This document shows positions 21,854-31,311 of a stretch of DNA of 64,000 bases, piece by piece. The number at the start of each line of letters is the position of its first letter. The first letter of the stretch is position 1. Origin of the DNA: Laribacter hongkongensis DSM 14985 (GTDB lineage: Bacteria; Pseudomonadota; Gammaproteobacteria; Burkholderiales; Aquaspirillaceae). The position numbers were made by a program, and so were the translations under genes. The stretch spans positions 159,772 to 223,771 of the forward strand of contig NZ_AUHR01000007.1 of NCBI RefSeq assembly GCF_000423285.1, given 5' to 3'. The notes under the pieces are model-generated. The model was not told the origin of the DNA, made no database searches, and was given only the letters and a program-made list of their open reading frames with translations.

Positions 21854-23839
21854 ATGGTCACGCGCACCGAGCTCGCCAATGCCATCCGTGTTCTCAGCAT
21901 GGATGCCGTGCAACAAGCCAATTCCGGTCATCCGGGCATGCCGATGGGGATGGCGGACATTGCCGTCGCCCTGTGGAAATACCATCTCAAGCATAATCCG
22001 TCCAATCCGCAATGGGCCGACCGTGACCGCTTCGTACTGTCCAACGGTCATGGCTCGATGCTGCTCTACAGCCTCCTGCACCTCACCGGCTACGACGTCA
22101 GCGCCGACGACCTGAAAAACTTCCGCCAGCTGCACAGCAAGACGCCGGGCCATCCGGAATACGGCTACACCCCGGGCGTGGAAACCACCACCGGTCCGCT
22201 GGGGCAGGGCATCACCAACGCCGTGGGCATGGCGCTGGCCGAAAAGATCATGGCCCGCACCTTCAACCGTGACGGCCATACCGTGGTCGACCACCGTACC
22301 TGGGTGTTCTTGGGCGACGGCTGCCTGATGGAAGGCATCAGCCACGAAGCCTGCTCGCTGGCCGGTACCTGGGGCCTCAACAAGCTGGTCGCCTTCTGGG
22401 ACGACAACGGCATCTCGATCGACGGCGACGTCGACGGCTGGTTTACCGACGACACCCCGGCCCGCTTCGAAGCCTACGGCTGGAACGTCATCCGCGCCGT
22501 GGACGGCCACAGTGCCGACGCCGTGCTGGCTGCCATCGAAGCCGCCCGCAGCGAAACCCGCCGCCCGACCCTGATCTGCTGCAAGACCACCATCGGCAAG
22601 GGTGCCCCGAACAAGGAAGGTGGCCACGACGTGCACGGTGCCCCGCTGGGTGCCGCCGAAATCGCCGCCACCCGCACCAACCTCGGCTGGAGCGCTGCAC
22701 CGTTCGAGGTACCGACCGACATCCGTGCCGAGTGGGATGCTCGTGCCACCGGCACTGCCGCCGAAACCGAGTGGAACGAGCGCTTTGCCGCCTACCGCGC
22801 CGCTTATCCGGAACTCGCCGCCGAATTCGAACGCCGCATGCTGGGCGACCTGCCGGCTGACTGGGACGCGCGCTACGCCGCGGCCATCGACGCCGTCAAC
22901 GGCAAGGCCGAGACCATAGCCACCCGCAAGGCCTCGCAAAACGCCATCGCCGCCTTTGCCGACATCCTGCCGGAACTCGTCGGCGGCTCCGCCGACCTGA
23001 CCCCGTCGAACCTGACCAACTGGAAGGGCGCGGTGTCGGTGACCGAACCGGAAGGCACCAGCTACGTCCACTACGGCGTGCGCGAATTCGGCATGGCCGC
23101 CATCATGAACGGCATGACCCTGCACGGCGGCATGCGCCCGTTCGGTGCCACCTTCCTGATGTTCAGCGAATACGCCCGCAATGCCCTGCGCATGGCCGCG
23201 CTGATGAAGATCAATCCGGTGTTCGTGTTCACCCACGACTCCATCGGTCTGGGTGAAGACGGCCCGACCCACCAGCCGGTCGAACAGATCGCCACCCTGC
23301 GCCTGATCCCGAACATGAACACCTGGCGCCCGTGCGACACCGTGGAATCGGTCGTGGCCTGGGGCGAGGCGCTGGCGCGCCGCGACGGCCCGTCAACGCT
23401 GATCTTCAGCCGCCAGAACCTGCCGTTTGTCTCCCGCGATGCCGCCCAGATCGACGGCATCAAGAAGGGCGGCTACGTGCTGCGCGACGCGGTCAGCCCG
23501 CGTGCCGTGCTGATCGCCACCGGCTCGGAAATCGAACTGGCGCTCAAGGCGCAGGAGGCACTGGCCGCCGAAGGCATTGCCGTGCGCGTGGTGTCGATGC
23601 CGTCAACCAACGTGTTCGACCGCCAGGACCGCGCCTACCGCCAGGCCGTGCTGGGCGGTGACCTGCCGCGCGTGGCCATCGAAGCCGGCGTCACCGGCCT
23701 GTGGCACAAGTATGTCGGGCTGGACGGTGCCGTGGTCGGCCTCGACCGCTTTGGCGAATCTGCCCCGGCCAAGGTGCTGTTCGACACCTTCGGCTTTACC
23801 GTTGCCCACGTCACCGACACTGTGAAGTCGGTGCTGTAA
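21854..23839 (+). CDS. tkt: Transketolase
   Basis: A 661-residue thiamine-diphosphate enzyme of the pentose phosphate pathway transferring two-carbon units. [13 protein letters not shown] near the N-terminus, [13 protein letters not shown] (ThDP/Mg2+ motif), [15 protein letters not shown] in the middle, and [14 protein letters not shown] in the pyrimidine domain are all visible. Length matches bacterial transketolases (about 663). AGAGG lies before the ATG. It heads the run tkt-gap-pgk-(lysE)-fba; a stable hairpin without a long T tract separates it from gap. A GATAAT -10-like box lies at about 21751. Confidence 0.96.
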   Translation: MVTRTELANAIRVLSMDAVQQANSGHPGMPMGMADIAVALWKYHLKHNPSNPQWADRDRFVLSNGHGSMLLYSLLHLTGYDVSADDLKNFRQLHSKTPGHPEYGYTPGVETTTGPLGQGITNAVGMALAEKIMARTFNRDGHTVVDHRTWVFLGDGCLMEGISHEACSLAGTWGLNKLVAFWDDNGISIDGDVDGWFTDDTPARFEAYGWNVIRAVDGHSADAVLAAIEAARSETRRPTLICCKTTIGKGAPNKEGGHDVHGAPLGAAEIAATRTNLGWSAAPFEVPTDIRAEWDARATGTAAETEWNERFAAYRAAYPELAAEFERRMLGDLPADWDARYAAAIDAVNGKAETIATRKASQNAIAAFADILPELVGGSADLTPSNLTNWKGAVSVTEPEGTSYVHYGVREFGMAAIMNGMTLHGGMRPFGATFLMFSEYARNALRMAALMKINPVFVFTHDSIGLGEDGPTHQPVEQIATLRLIPNMNTWRPCDTVESVVAWGEALARRDGPSTLIFSRQNLPFVSRDAAQIDGIKKGGYVLRDAVSPRAVLIATGSEIELALKAQEALAAEGIAVRVVSMPSTNVFDRQDRAYRQAVLGGDLPRVAIEAGVTGLWHKYVGLDGAVVGLDRFGESAPAKVLFDTFGFTVAHVTDTVKSVL

Positions 23840-23845
23840 CACCCG

Positions 23846-23869
23846 GCGGGTGGCCCCAGGGCCACCCGC
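23846..23869 (+). other. Stable hairpin between tkt and gap
   Basis: GCGGGTGGCCC pairs with GGGCCACCCGC around a two-base centre, followed by ACTGTTTGC. No proper T tract, so it is more likely a processing or mRNA-stability element, or a partial terminator. Confidence 0.45.
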
Positions 23870-23918
23870 ACTGTTTGCTGCTGACAAAAACCATTCAATT
23901 ACACTGGAGATTTCAGTC

Positions 23919-24932
23919 ATGGCCATTCGCATCGCCATCAACGGTTACGGCCGCATCGGTCGTCAGGCCCTGCGTTCCATCTACGAATACAACCTGCGTG
24001 GCGACTTCGAGATCGTTGCCGTCAACGCCTCCGGCGACCTGGCCACCAACGCCCACCTGACCCAGTACGACACCGTGCACGGCCGCTTTGCCGAAAAGGT
24101 CGAGCAGGACGGCAAGAACCTGATCGTCGCCGGCGACGTCATCCCGTTCTTCTCCACCCGCAACCCGGCCGAACTGCCGTGGAAGGCCCTGAACGTCGAT
24201 CTGGTGCTCGAATGCACCGGCGCCTTCACCAGCAAGGAAAAGTGCCAGGCCCACATCGATGCCGGCGCCAAAAAGGTGCTGATCTCGGCTCCGGGCGGTG
24301 ACGACGTGGACGCCACCGTGGTGTTCGGCGTCAACGACGACGTGCTGCGTGCTGACATGACCGTGGTTTCCAACGCCAGCTGCACCACCAACTGTCTCGC
24401 CCCGGTGGCCAAGGCGCTCAACGACGCGCTGGGCATCAAGAAGGGCCTGATGACCACCATCCACGCCTTCACCAACGACCAGGTGCTGACCGACGTGCGT
24501 CACAAGGACCTGCGCCGCGCCCGTTCCGCCACCGAAAACATGATCCCGACCAAGACCGGTGCCGCCAAGGCCGTCGGCCTGGTGCTGCCGGAACTGAAGG
24601 GCAAGCTCGACGGCTTTGCCGTGCGCGTGCCGACCATCAACGTGTCGCTGGTCGACCTGACCTTCGAAGCCGGCCGTGACACCTCGGTGGACGAAGTCAA
24701 CGCCATCGTCAAGGAAGCCGCCGAAGGCAAGATGAAGGGCGTGCTGGGCTACAACACCCTGCCGCTGGTGTCGTCCGACTTCAACCACAGCACCGAAGGC
24801 TCGACCTTCGACGCCACCCTGACCAAGGTCAGCAACGGCAACATGGTCAAGGTGCTGGCCTGGTACGACAACGAGTGGGGCTTCTGCCAGCAGATGCTGC
24901 GCACCGCCAAGGCGATGTTCAACGCCAGGTAA
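23919..24932 (+). CDS. gap: Glyceraldehyde-3-phosphate dehydrogenase
   Basis: A 337-residue NAD(P)-dependent enzyme. [13 protein letters not shown] at the N-terminus is the Rossmann fold, and SNASCTTNC holds the catalytic Cys (about 155), with the partner His in the following [10 protein letters not shown]. The C-terminal [13 protein letters not shown] is conserved. GGAGA precedes the ATG. It lies between tkt and pgk, as in the Calvin/glycolysis clusters of Betaproteobacteria. The final Arg codon is AGG. Confidence 0.95.
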   Translation: MAIRIAINGYGRIGRQALRSIYEYNLRGDFEIVAVNASGDLATNAHLTQYDTVHGRFAEKVEQDGKNLIVAGDVIPFFSTRNPAELPWKALNVDLVLECTGAFTSKEKCQAHIDAGAKKVLISAPGGDDVDATVVFGVNDDVLRADMTVVSNASCTTNCLAPVAKALNDALGIKKGLMTTIHAFTNDQVLTDVRHKDLRRARSATENMIPTKTGAAKAVGLVLPELKGKLDGFAVRVPTINVSLVDLTFEAGRDTSVDEVNAIVKEAAEGKMKGVLGYNTLPLVSSDFNHSTEGSTFDATLTKVSNGNMVKVLAWYDNEWGFCQQMLRTAKAMFNAR

Positions 24933-24950
24933 GCCGCACCACTGCCAACC

Positions 24951-24989
24951 CGCCGCCCGCCCCGCCATCCTGTGCCCGGGCGGGCGGCG
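24951..24989 (+). other. Twelve-base-pair GC hairpin between gap and pgk
   Basis: CGCCGCCCGCCC (24951-24962) pairs with GGGCGGGCGGCG (24978-24989), followed by CTTTG and then the pgk ribosome site. Possibly attenuates or processes the message between gap and pgk. Confidence 0.45.
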
Positions 24990-25007
24990 CTTTGTAGGAA
25001 GTTGACC

Positions 25008-26180
25008 ATGCAATTCAAGAAACTGACCGAACAGTCCCTAGCCGGCAAGCGCGTACTGATCCGCGTCGACATGAACGTGCCGGTGAAAAACGGCGTGATC
25101 GGCGACGACACCCGCATTCGCGCCTCGCTGCCGTCCATCCTGCACTGCCTGAAGGCCGGTGCCAGCGTGATCCTGATGACCCACCTCGGCCGCCCCACCG
25201 AAGGCGAGCCGAAGCCGGAAGACAGCCTCGCCCCGGTGGCCCGGCGCCTGTCCGAGCTGCTGGCGCAAGAGGTGAAGGTGATCGCCGACTGGCAAGCCGG
25301 CATCGACCTCAAGGCCGGTGACGTGGTGATGCTGGAAAACGTGCGCCTGAACAAGGGCGAGAAGAAGAACAACGAAGAACTGGGCCGCGCCTACGCCGGG
25401 CTGTGCGACGTGTTCGTCAACGATGCCTTCGGCACCGCGCACCGCGCCGAAGCCTCCACCCATGCCGTGGCGCAGTTCGCCCCGGTGGCGTGTGCCGGCG
25501 TGCTGCTGGCGGCCGAGCTGGATGCGCTGGGTCGTGCCCTCGAAGCCCCGGCCCGCCCGCTGGTGGCGATCGTGGCCGGCTCCAAGGTGTCGACCAAGCT
25601 GACCATTCTCGAAGCGCTGGCCGACAAGGTCGACCAGCTGATCGTCGGCGGCGGCATCGCCAACACCTTCCTGCTGGCCGAAGGCAAGAACATCGGCAAG
25701 TCGCTGGCCGAAGCCGACCTCGTTGGCGAAGCCAAGAAGGTGATCGAGAAGATCCGCGCCCACGGCGGCAACGTGCCGCTGCCGACCGACGTGGTGGTGG
25801 CGCCGGAATTCTCGGAAAACGCCGAGGACACGCTGAAGAACGTCGCCGACGTCACCCGTGACGACATGATCCTCGACATCGGCCCGGATTCGGCCAGGGT
25901 GCTGGCCGAGATCGTCGCCAAGGCCGGCACGGTGGTGTGGAACGGCCCGGTCGGCGTGTTCGAATTCGAGCAGTTCAGCCACGGCACGCGCACGCTGGCC
26001 GAGGCGATTGCCGAATCGAAGGCGTTTTCCATCGCCGGCGGCGGCGACACCCTGTCGGCCATCGCCAAGTTCGGCGTCACCGACAGGATCAGCTACATCT
26101 CCACCGGCGGCGGCGCCTTCCTCGAATTCCTCGAGGGCAAGGAACTGCCGGCCGTGGCAATGCTGGCTGCCCGCACCTGA
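25008..26180 (+). CDS. pgk: Phosphoglycerate kinase
   Basis: A 390-residue glycolytic kinase (1,3-bisphosphoglycerate + ADP to 3-phosphoglycerate + ATP). [14 protein letters not shown] and [13 protein letters not shown] mark the N-domain phosphoglycerate site, AGSKVSTKL and [12 protein letters not shown] the C-domain, and [13 protein letters not shown] the nucleotide loop. Length is standard for bacteria (387 in E. coli). The Met at 25008 has AGGAAG upstream. In many relatives pyk follows; here an exporter gene does. Confidence 0.95.
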   Translation: MQFKKLTEQSLAGKRVLIRVDMNVPVKNGVIGDDTRIRASLPSILHCLKAGASVILMTHLGRPTEGEPKPEDSLAPVARRLSELLAQEVKVIADWQAGIDLKAGDVVMLENVRLNKGEKKNNEELGRAYAGLCDVFVNDAFGTAHRAEASTHAVAQFAPVACAGVLLAAELDALGRALEAPARPLVAIVAGSKVSTKLTILEALADKVDQLIVGGGIANTFLLAEGKNIGKSLAEADLVGEAKKVIEKIRAHGGNVPLPTDVVVAPEFSENAEDTLKNVADVTRDDMILDIGPDSARVLAEIVAKAGTVVWNGPVGVFEFEQFSHGTRTLAEAIAESKAFSIAGGGDTLSAIAKFGVTDRISYISTGGGAFLEFLEGKELPAVAMLAART

Positions 26181-26288
26181 CCCCGGGCCACCCCTGTATC
26201 AGCAACGCGACAGCGGATGCCGGGGTAGCTGGTGAGCCTGTTGCCAACCGGCCTACACTGGCTTTTTTGATTCTGCGGGAGTGACATC

Positions 26289-26918
26289 ATGGTGCTGGAA
26301 ACCTGGCTGCTGTATGTCGTCACGGTGTTTTTCGTCTCGGCCACGCCGGGCCCGAACATGCTGCTGGCGCTCAACCACGGCATCCGCTTTGGCGTGCGTC
26401 ATACCCTGCCGACCATCTTCGGCCTGTTGACGGCTCTCGGCCTGATCATGACCGGCTCGGCACTCGGCCTCGGTGCCCTGCTGGCCACGTCGGAACTGGC
26501 ATTCTCGGTAGTGAAGTACGCCGGGGCAGGCTACCTGATCTGGCTCGGCATCAAGACCTGGCGCGCCACTCCTGCACCGCTGGATACCGGCAGCCATGGC
26601 GCGGCTCCGCAGGGTTCGCCGTGGCGCCGCTTCGCCACCGGCTTTCTGGTGGCGATGAGCAATCCCAAGGCGTTCCTGTTTTTTGCCGCGCTGTTCCCGC
26701 AGTTCATGAATGCCGGCCTGCCACAGGGGCCGCAACTGGCGATCCTGGCGGCCACGTTCTACGTCATCGAGTCGTCGTGGCAGTTTGCCTACGCCAGCGG
26801 CGGCGCACGCCTGCGCCACTGGCTTTCCAGCCCGCTGCGGCTCAAGTGGATCAACCGCGCCTCGGGCGGGGCATTCGGCCTCGCCGGGGTGGCGCTGACC
26901 AGCATTACCCGTCACTAA
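26289..26918 (+). CDS. LysE/RhtB family amino-acid exporter
   Basis: A 209-residue membrane protein with about six hydrophobic segments. [22 protein letters not shown] is the RhtB-family N-terminal signature and [21 protein letters not shown] its central motif. Members export Lys, Thr, homoserine lactone, Leu or other amino acids; the substrate here cannot be read off. It sits between pgk and fba, a place often held by pyruvate kinase in related gene clusters, so it may be an insertion into that cluster. Confidence 0.85.
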   Translation: MVLETWLLYVVTVFFVSATPGPNMLLALNHGIRFGVRHTLPTIFGLLTALGLIMTGSALGLGALLATSELAFSVVKYAGAGYLIWLGIKTWRATPAPLDTGSHGAAPQGSPWRRFATGFLVAMSNPKAFLFFAALFPQFMNAGLPQGPQLAILAATFYVIESSWQFAYASGGARLRHWLSSPLRLKWINRASGGAFGLAGVALTSITRH

Positions 26919-26979
26919 CAACCGTTTTCCGTGTCCGGCCTCCTGCCGGGCACCTGATGTTTCCAGGAGAAAAATCAAG

Positions 26980-28044
26980 ATGGCACTCGTCTCCATGCGC
27001 CAGCTGCTCGACCATGCAGCTGAATTCAGCTACGGCCTGCCGGCCTTCAACGTCAACAACCTCGAACAGATGCGCGCCATCATGGAAGCGGCCGACAAGT
27101 GCGACGCGCCGGTGATCGTGCAGGCGTCCGCCGGTGCCCGCAAATACGCCGGCGCACCGTTCCTGCGCCACATGATCCTGGCGGCGGCGGAGGAATTCCC
27201 GCACATTCCGGTAGTGATGCACCAGGACCACGGCACCAGCCCGGACGTGTGCCAGCGCTCGATCCAGCTCGGCTTCAGCTCGGTGATGATGGACGGCAGC
27301 CTCAAGAGTGACGGCAAGACACCGGCCGACTACGACTACAACGTCGACGTCACCCGTACCGTGGTCAACTTCGCCCACGCCTGCGGCGTGTCGGTGGAAG
27401 GCGAAATCGGCTGCCTCGGCAGCCTGGAAACCGGCAAGGCCGGTGAGGAAGACGGCGTGGGCGCCGAGGGCGTGCTCGACCACAGCCAGCTCCTGACCGA
27501 CCCGGAAGAAGCTGCCCGCTTCGTCAAGGACACCGGCGTGGACGCACTGGCCATCGCCATCGGCACCAGCCACGGCGCCTACAAGTTCACCAAGAAGCCC
27601 ACCGGTGACGTGCTGCGCATCGACCGCATCAAGGAAATCCACGCCCGCATCCCCAACACCCACCTGGTGATGCACGGCAGCTCCAGCGTGCCGCAGGAAT
27701 GGCTGAAGGTGATCAACGAGTTCGGCGGCGAAATCCCGGAAACCTACGGGGTGCCGGTGGAAGAAATCGTCGAGGGCATCAGGCATGGCGTGCGCAAGGT
27801 CAACATCGACACCGACCTGCGTCTGGCCAGCACCGGTGCAGTGCGCCGCTTCCTGGCGCAGCATCCGGCAGAGTTCGACCCGCGCAAGTTCCTCAAGGCC
27901 TCGACCGACGCCATGCGCGACATCTGCATCGCCCGTTACGAAGCGTTCGGCGCCTGCGGCCAGGCCAGCAAGATCAAGGCTGTCAGCCTGGATGCCATGG
28001 CCGCCAGCTACGCCAAGGGTGCCCTGACCCAGATCATCAAGTAA
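26980..28044 (+). CDS. fba: Class II fructose-1,6-bisphosphate aldolase
   Basis: A 354-residue zinc-dependent aldolase of the CbbA/Fba type. [26 protein letters not shown] at the start is typical of this subgroup, [11 protein letters not shown] carries the first zinc His, and [13 protein letters not shown] and [12 protein letters not shown] line the active site. It cleaves FBP to DHAP and G3P in glycolysis, or runs in reverse in gluconeogenesis. AGGAG is upstream, with a strong terminator downstream. Confidence 0.95.
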   Translation: MALVSMRQLLDHAAEFSYGLPAFNVNNLEQMRAIMEAADKCDAPVIVQASAGARKYAGAPFLRHMILAAAEEFPHIPVVMHQDHGTSPDVCQRSIQLGFSSVMMDGSLKSDGKTPADYDYNVDVTRTVVNFAHACGVSVEGEIGCLGSLETGKAGEEDGVGAEGVLDHSQLLTDPEEAARFVKDTGVDALAIAIGTSHGAYKFTKKPTGDVLRIDRIKEIHARIPNTHLVMHGSSSVPQEWLKVINEFGGEIPETYGVPVEEIVEGIRHGVRKVNIDTDLRLASTGAVRRFLAQHPAEFDPRKFLKASTDAMRDICIARYEAFGACGQASKIKAVSLDAMAASYAKGALTQIIK

Positions 28045-28063
28045 CCGACCGACCACAAGCCGG

Positions 28064-28091
28064 AACGCCGCCCCGCCAGGGCGGCGTTTTC
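28064..28091 (+). terminator. Terminator after fba
   Basis: AACGCCGCCC (28064-28073) pairs with GGGCGGCGTT (28079-28088), loop CGCCA, followed by TTCC after the stem's own TT. Confidence 0.8.
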
Positions 28092-28161
28092 CATGTCCGC
28101 CGACCGACGGATGGTGTCCGCCGGACGCACGCGCGACAATGCCTTTCATGGAGTCTTGCCC

Positions 28162-28299
28162 ATGCTGGACTTGCTGAGCTGGGACGAATGGATCTTCGTC
28201 CTGATTCTTGCCATCGTGCCGCTGGCCGGCGCCGTGTTTCACCTGTGGGTGATGCTGCACGGCCATGGCAAGCCACGTTCTGACCGGGATAGTGCCTGA
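28162..28299 (+). CDS. 45-residue membrane protein in front of moaD
   Basis: Begins MLDLLSWDEWIFVLILAIV and continues PLAGAVFHLWVMLHG, one or two tightly packed hydrophobic stretches (about 9-34), with a polar tail. GGAG stands eight bases before the ATG and its stop overlaps the moaD start (TGATG at 28297-28301), so it reads as the first gene of the moaD-moaE unit. I do not recognise it. The tight coupling makes a real gene likely; a link to molybdopterin synthesis is only positional. Confidence 0.5.
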   Translation: MLDLLSWDEWIFVLILAIVPLAGAVFHLWVMLHGHGKPRSDRDSA

Positions 28300-28550
28300 T
28301 GCAGCTGAACCTTCTTTATTTTGCCCGCCTGCGCGACGAGTTCGGCATGGCGACCGAAACACTGGATTTTTCCGGTCAGACCGTCAGTGACCTGGTACAG
28401 GAACTGGGCTGCCGGGGTGATGTCTGGCAGGCGGCACTGGGAGGCAGCCGGCCGTTCCGGGTGGCCGTCAACCAGACCCTGGCCCGGCCGGAAACCGTTC
28501 TGGCAGACGGAGACGAGGTAGCACTGTTTCCGCCGGTCACCGGAGGCTGA
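28299..28550 (+). CDS. moaD: Molybdopterin synthase small subunit MoaD
   Basis: An 83-residue ubiquitin-fold sulfur carrier beginning MQLNLLYFARLRDEFG and ending PPVTGG. The C-terminal Gly-Gly is adenylated by MoeB and converted to a thiocarboxylate, which supplies sulfur for the dithiolene of molybdopterin. Start overlaps the preceding small gene; moaE follows after 5 bases. Confidence 0.92.
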   Translation: MQLNLLYFARLRDEFGMATETLDFSGQTVSDLVQELGCRGDVWQAALGGSRPFRVAVNQTLARPETVLADGDEVALFPPVTGG

Positions 28551-28555
28551 CGGCC

Positions 28556-29011
28556 ATGATCATCACGGTACGGGTAGGCCCGGATGATTTTGATGCCGGA
28601 GCCGAACAGCAAAGGCTGCACGCACCGGGCGTGGGTGCTGTCGCCAGCTTTACCGGTCTGGTGCGGGATTTTGGTGACAGCGCGAACGTGGTGGCGCTGG
28701 AGCTGGAACATTATCCCGGCATGACCGAAAAATCCCTGCACGCCATCATCGCCGAAGCCGGACAACGCTGGCCGCTGGCCGCCGTGACGGTGATCCACCG
28801 GACCGGACGCATGATGCTGGGTGACAACATCGTGCTGGTGGCCGTGGCATCCGCCCACCGGGCTGCGGCATTCGCTGCCTGCGAATTCATCATGGACTGG
28901 CTGAAAACCGGTGCACCGTTCTGGAAACGGGAAATCCGGGCCGACGGACAGGCACACTGGGTGGATGCCAAAGCCAGTGACGACGCGGCAACGGCACGCT
29001 GGCTGGCATAG
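28556..29011 (+). CDS. moaE: Molybdopterin synthase catalytic subunit MoaE
   Basis: A 151-residue large subunit of molybdopterin synthase, which converts precursor Z (cPMP) to molybdopterin with thiocarboxylated MoaD. VASFTGLVRDF, ALELEHYPGMTEKSL, HRTGRMMLGDNIVLVAV and FWKREI (with the catalytic Lys) are the family motifs. It lies directly behind moaD; mobA follows after a 377-base non-coding stretch full of DnaA boxes and parS-like sites. Confidence 0.93.
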   Translation: MIITVRVGPDDFDAGAEQQRLHAPGVGAVASFTGLVRDFGDSANVVALELEHYPGMTEKSLHAIIAEAGQRWPLAAVTVIHRTGRMMLGDNIVLVAVASAHRAAAFAACEFIMDWLKTGAPFWKREIRADGQAHWVDAKASDDAATARWLA

Positions 29012-29059
29012 CAACGCACAAGTCATCCACAAATTTATCCACAGGCAGGTCGTCACCAT

Positions 29060-29075
29060 GGTTTCCCGTGAAACA
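29060..29075 (+). promoter_or_regulatory. parS-like ParB site 1
   Basis: GGTTTCCCGTGAAACA, two mismatches to the ParB consensus TGTTTCACGTGAAACA. Confidence 0.6.
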
Positions 29076-29145
29076 TGCCATCTCGGCGAAAACCCCAGGT
29101 GACGACGGCATTTGTCAACAGTTTTATCCACAGCAACCGGCGAAT

Positions 29146-29161
29146 GGTTTCCCGTGAAACC
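29146..29161 (+). promoter_or_regulatory. parS-like ParB site 2
   Basis: GGTTTCCCGTGAAACC; same CC variant in the centre as site 1, three mismatches to the consensus. Confidence 0.55.
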
Positions 29162-29372
29162 TTAACCCGGACCATCACGAAAGCCACGGCTACCCGTCAT
29201 CAGCGACCGGAACCGGCTGGCCGCTTAAGCCTTGCCACAGTTCTCCCAATAGTTATCCACGAAGTTATCCACTAGCGACCGGCCTGGCTCCACTACCAGC
29301 AGCACACCTCAGACTGGCCGAAGTGCACCGGCACTGGCAAACTTGTCCACGTTTTATCCACAACACGCTCAG

Positions 29373-29388
29373 TGTTTCACGGGAAACC
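29373..29388 (-). promoter_or_regulatory. parS-like ParB site 3, abutting the mobA start
   Basis: TGTTTCACGGGAAACC is the exact reverse complement of site 1. It ends directly before the mobA ATG and so occupies its ribosome-binding region. Confidence 0.6.
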
Positions 29389-29988
29389 ATGGTGCCTTGT
29401 TATACCGCTTTGATTCTGGCCGGAGGACAAGCCTTGCGCATGGGCGGGCAGGACAAGGGCTGGATCGAGCTGGCCGGCCAGCCACTGATCAGGCGGACAC
29501 TGGCAAGCCTGCAACAGCAAAGCCTGCCACCCGGCCAGTACGTCATCAGTGCCAACCGCCGGCTGGCTGACTATGCGGCGCTGGGACATCCGGTGCAGCC
29601 GGATACCCTGCCGGACTTTCCCGGGCCGCTGGCCGGCCTGCTGGCGGCCATGCAGCAGCCGGCATGTGCAGAGACGACCGCCATCCTGATGCTGCCTGTG
29701 GACATCATCAGCCTGCCGGAGGATTTTGCAGCCCGCATGTTGTCCGCGCTGGGTTTGTCCACAGACGTGGCCATGGCCTGTGATCCTGACCGCTGGCATC
29801 CGGCCCTGCTGGCCCTGCGACCAACCGCCACTCACGGATTAGCTGCTTATCTGGCGGCAGGTGGCCGCAGCATCCGCGGCTGGCTGGATACGCTGCGCGT
29901 CACCCGCGTCCATTTCAGCGGATGTTTTCCCAACCTCAACACTCCGCAAGCCCTGGCCGCCTGGCAGGAGCCAACAGCCGGTAGCTGA
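29389..29988 (+). CDS. mobA: Molybdenum cofactor guanylyltransferase MobA
   Basis: A 199-residue nucleotidyltransferase that attaches GMP to molybdopterin-Mo to form the MGD cofactor. The N-terminal signature LILAGGQALRMGGQDKGWIEL (about 7-27) binds GTP; LPDFPGPLAGLLAAM and LMLPVDIISLP follow. Length fits MobA (about 194). The ATG is placed where the signature begins; no normal Shine-Dalgarno is present because a parS-like palindrome abuts the start. It completes a local moaD-moaE-mobA grouping. Confidence 0.9.
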   Translation: MVPCYTALILAGGQALRMGGQDKGWIELAGQPLIRRTLASLQQQSLPPGQYVISANRRLADYAALGHPVQPDTLPDFPGPLAGLLAAMQQPACAETTAILMLPVDIISLPEDFAARMLSALGLSTDVAMACDPDRWHPALLALRPTATHGLAAYLAAGGRSIRGWLDTLRVTRVHFSGCFPNLNTPQALAAWQEPTAGS

Positions 29989-30012
29989 GGCTGCATCGAA
30001 GTTATCCCGGAG

Positions 30013-30021
30013 TTATCCACA
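30013..30021 (+). promoter_or_regulatory. Exact DnaA box downstream of mobA
   Basis: TTATCCACA, part of the 29-30 kb cluster. Confidence 0.65.
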
Positions 30022-30045
30022 AGCAGGCCAGACCGGACAGCCAAA

Positions 30046-30070
30046 CAAAAACCGGCCCGAATGGGCCGGT
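30046..30070 (-). terminator. Terminator of aroG
   Basis: ACCGGCCC (30051-30058) pairs with GGGCCGGT (30063-30070), loop GAAT. On the minus strand it is followed by TTTTGTTTGG. Confidence 0.85.
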
Positions 30071-30096
30071 TGGCATCCACAGCACGGAATCTCTGC

Positions 30097-31167
30097 TCAG
30101 GCAGCGGAGCCTTTTTGCTGCCGGCGGGTCAGCACGGCGGCAGACAGTGTCGCCAGCAGGCGTTCGGTGTCGTCCCAGCCAATGCAGGCGTCGGTAATGC
30201 TCTGCCCATAGCAGGGCTCGCAGCCCGGCTTGAGATCCTGCCGGCCTTCGACCAGATGCGACTCCACCATCACGCCGAAAATGTGCTCGTCGCCACCGGC
30301 AATCTGGCCGGCCACGTCTTCGCAGACCTCCATCTGGCGCCGGTAATCCTTGCGGCTATTGGCATGGCTGAAGTCCACCATCACCTTTTGTCCCAGCCCG
30401 AGCGCGCCCAGCTCGGCGGCGGCGGCCTTGACGTGTTCGGCCGAATAGTTGGGTTCCTTGCCGCCCCGCAGGATGACATGACAGTCCGGGTTACCACCGG
30501 TCACGACGATGGCCGAATGGCCGGTTTTGGTCACGGACAGGAAATGGTGCGGCACACCAGCGGCCCGGATGGCGTCAATCGCGATGCGCAGGTTGCCGTC
30601 GGTACCATTCTTGAAGCCCACCGGGCACGACAGGCCGGAAGCCAGCTCGCGGTGTACCTGCGACTCGGTCGTCCGGGCACCGATTGCTCCCCAGCTGATC
30701 AGGTCGGCGTAGTACTGCGGCGTGATCATGTCGAGGAATTCGGTTGCGGCCGGCATGCCGCGGTCGTTCAGTTCGGACAGCAGACGGCGGGCCACGCGCA
30801 GGCCCTTGTTGATGTTGTAGGTTTCGTTCAGGTCAGGGTCGTTGATCAGCCCCTTCCAGCCCACGGTCGTGCGTGGTTTTTCGAAATAGACACGCATGAC
30901 GATCACGAGCGAATCCTGATACTTCTGCCGCATCGGCAACAGACGGTCAGCGTATTCGAGGGCCGCCTTGGTATCGTGGATCGAACAGGGACCCACCACG
31001 ACCAGCAGACGGTCATCCTTGCCATGCAGCAGGTCGGCAATTTCGTGCCGGGTACCGTAGATCAGTTCGGCTGCCGGCGGCGAACTCGGCAGTTCGTACA
31101 GGTGGGCAATCGGGGGCAGGAGTTCGGTAATCTCCCGGATTCGGACGTCATCGGTTTGGCGGTGCAT
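30097..31167 (-). CDS. aroG: 3-deoxy-7-phosphoheptulonate synthase (DAHP synthase, class I)
   Basis: A 356-residue class I enzyme condensing phosphoenolpyruvate and erythrose 4-phosphate, the entry to the shikimate pathway. VVVGPCSIHDTKAALEYA, YFEKPRTTVGWKGLIN, GARTTESQVHRELASGLS and KVMVDFSHANS are characteristic metal/PEP-binding segments. Length and N-terminus (VRIREITELLPP) match the AroF/G/H type (350 in E. coli); which aromatic amino acid inhibits it cannot be told. Start taken at MHRQTDDV. Confidence 0.94.
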   Translation of the reverse strand: MHRQTDDVRIREITELLPPIAHLYELPSSPPAAELIYGTRHEIADLLHGKDDRLLVVVGPCSIHDTKAALEYADRLLPMRQKYQDSLVIVMRVYFEKPRTTVGWKGLINDPDLNETYNINKGLRVARRLLSELNDRGMPAATEFLDMITPQYYADLISWGAIGARTTESQVHRELASGLSCPVGFKNGTDGNLRIAIDAIRAAGVPHHFLSVTKTGHSAIVVTGGNPDCHVILRGGKEPNYSAEHVKAAAAELGALGLGQKVMVDFSHANSRKDYRRQMEVCEDVAGQIAGGDEHIFGVMVESHLVEGRQDLKPGCEPCYGQSITDACIGWDDTERLLATLSAAVLTRRQQKGSAA

Positions 31168-31263
31168 GGCAGGGCGTGTCTGACAGTTTAGCGAGGGGTC
31201 CAATCTAGCCCGAATGCCCGGTCGATGCAAACGTCAGCCTGGTTGCAGCGGTCATAAAACGCC

Positions 31264-31287
31264 AACGCCGCCCGGGAGGGCGGCGTC
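31264..31287 (-). terminator. Likely terminator of dksA
   Basis: ACGCCGCCC (31265-31273) pairs with GGGCGGCGT (31278-31286). Downstream on the minus strand reads TGGCGTTTTATG, a delayed T tract. Confidence 0.6.
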
Positions 31288-31311
31288 ACAAGGCACAAAA
31301 TGCCGTGAAAC

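Larger units (their letters stand above)
29012..29388. repeat. Non-coding cluster of DnaA boxes and parS-like sites between moaE and mobA
   Basis: Exact TTATCCACA at 29035-29043, 29124-29132 and 29354-29362. One-mismatch forms at 29023-29031 (TCATCCACA), 29253-29261 (TTATCCACG) and 29265-29273 (TTATCCACT). Three parS-like palindromes are interspersed at 29060, 29146 and 29373. A further exact box lies behind mobA at 30013-30021. No gene is visible here. It may be a secondary DnaA-binding (titration) and ParB-loading locus. Confidence 0.7.

Noticed and set aside
29012..29388. Repeats between moaE and mobA as a CRISPR array
   Set aside because: The repeated units are 9-mers and 14-16-bp palindromes at irregular distances, matching DnaA boxes and parS, with no constant spacer length or cas genes.
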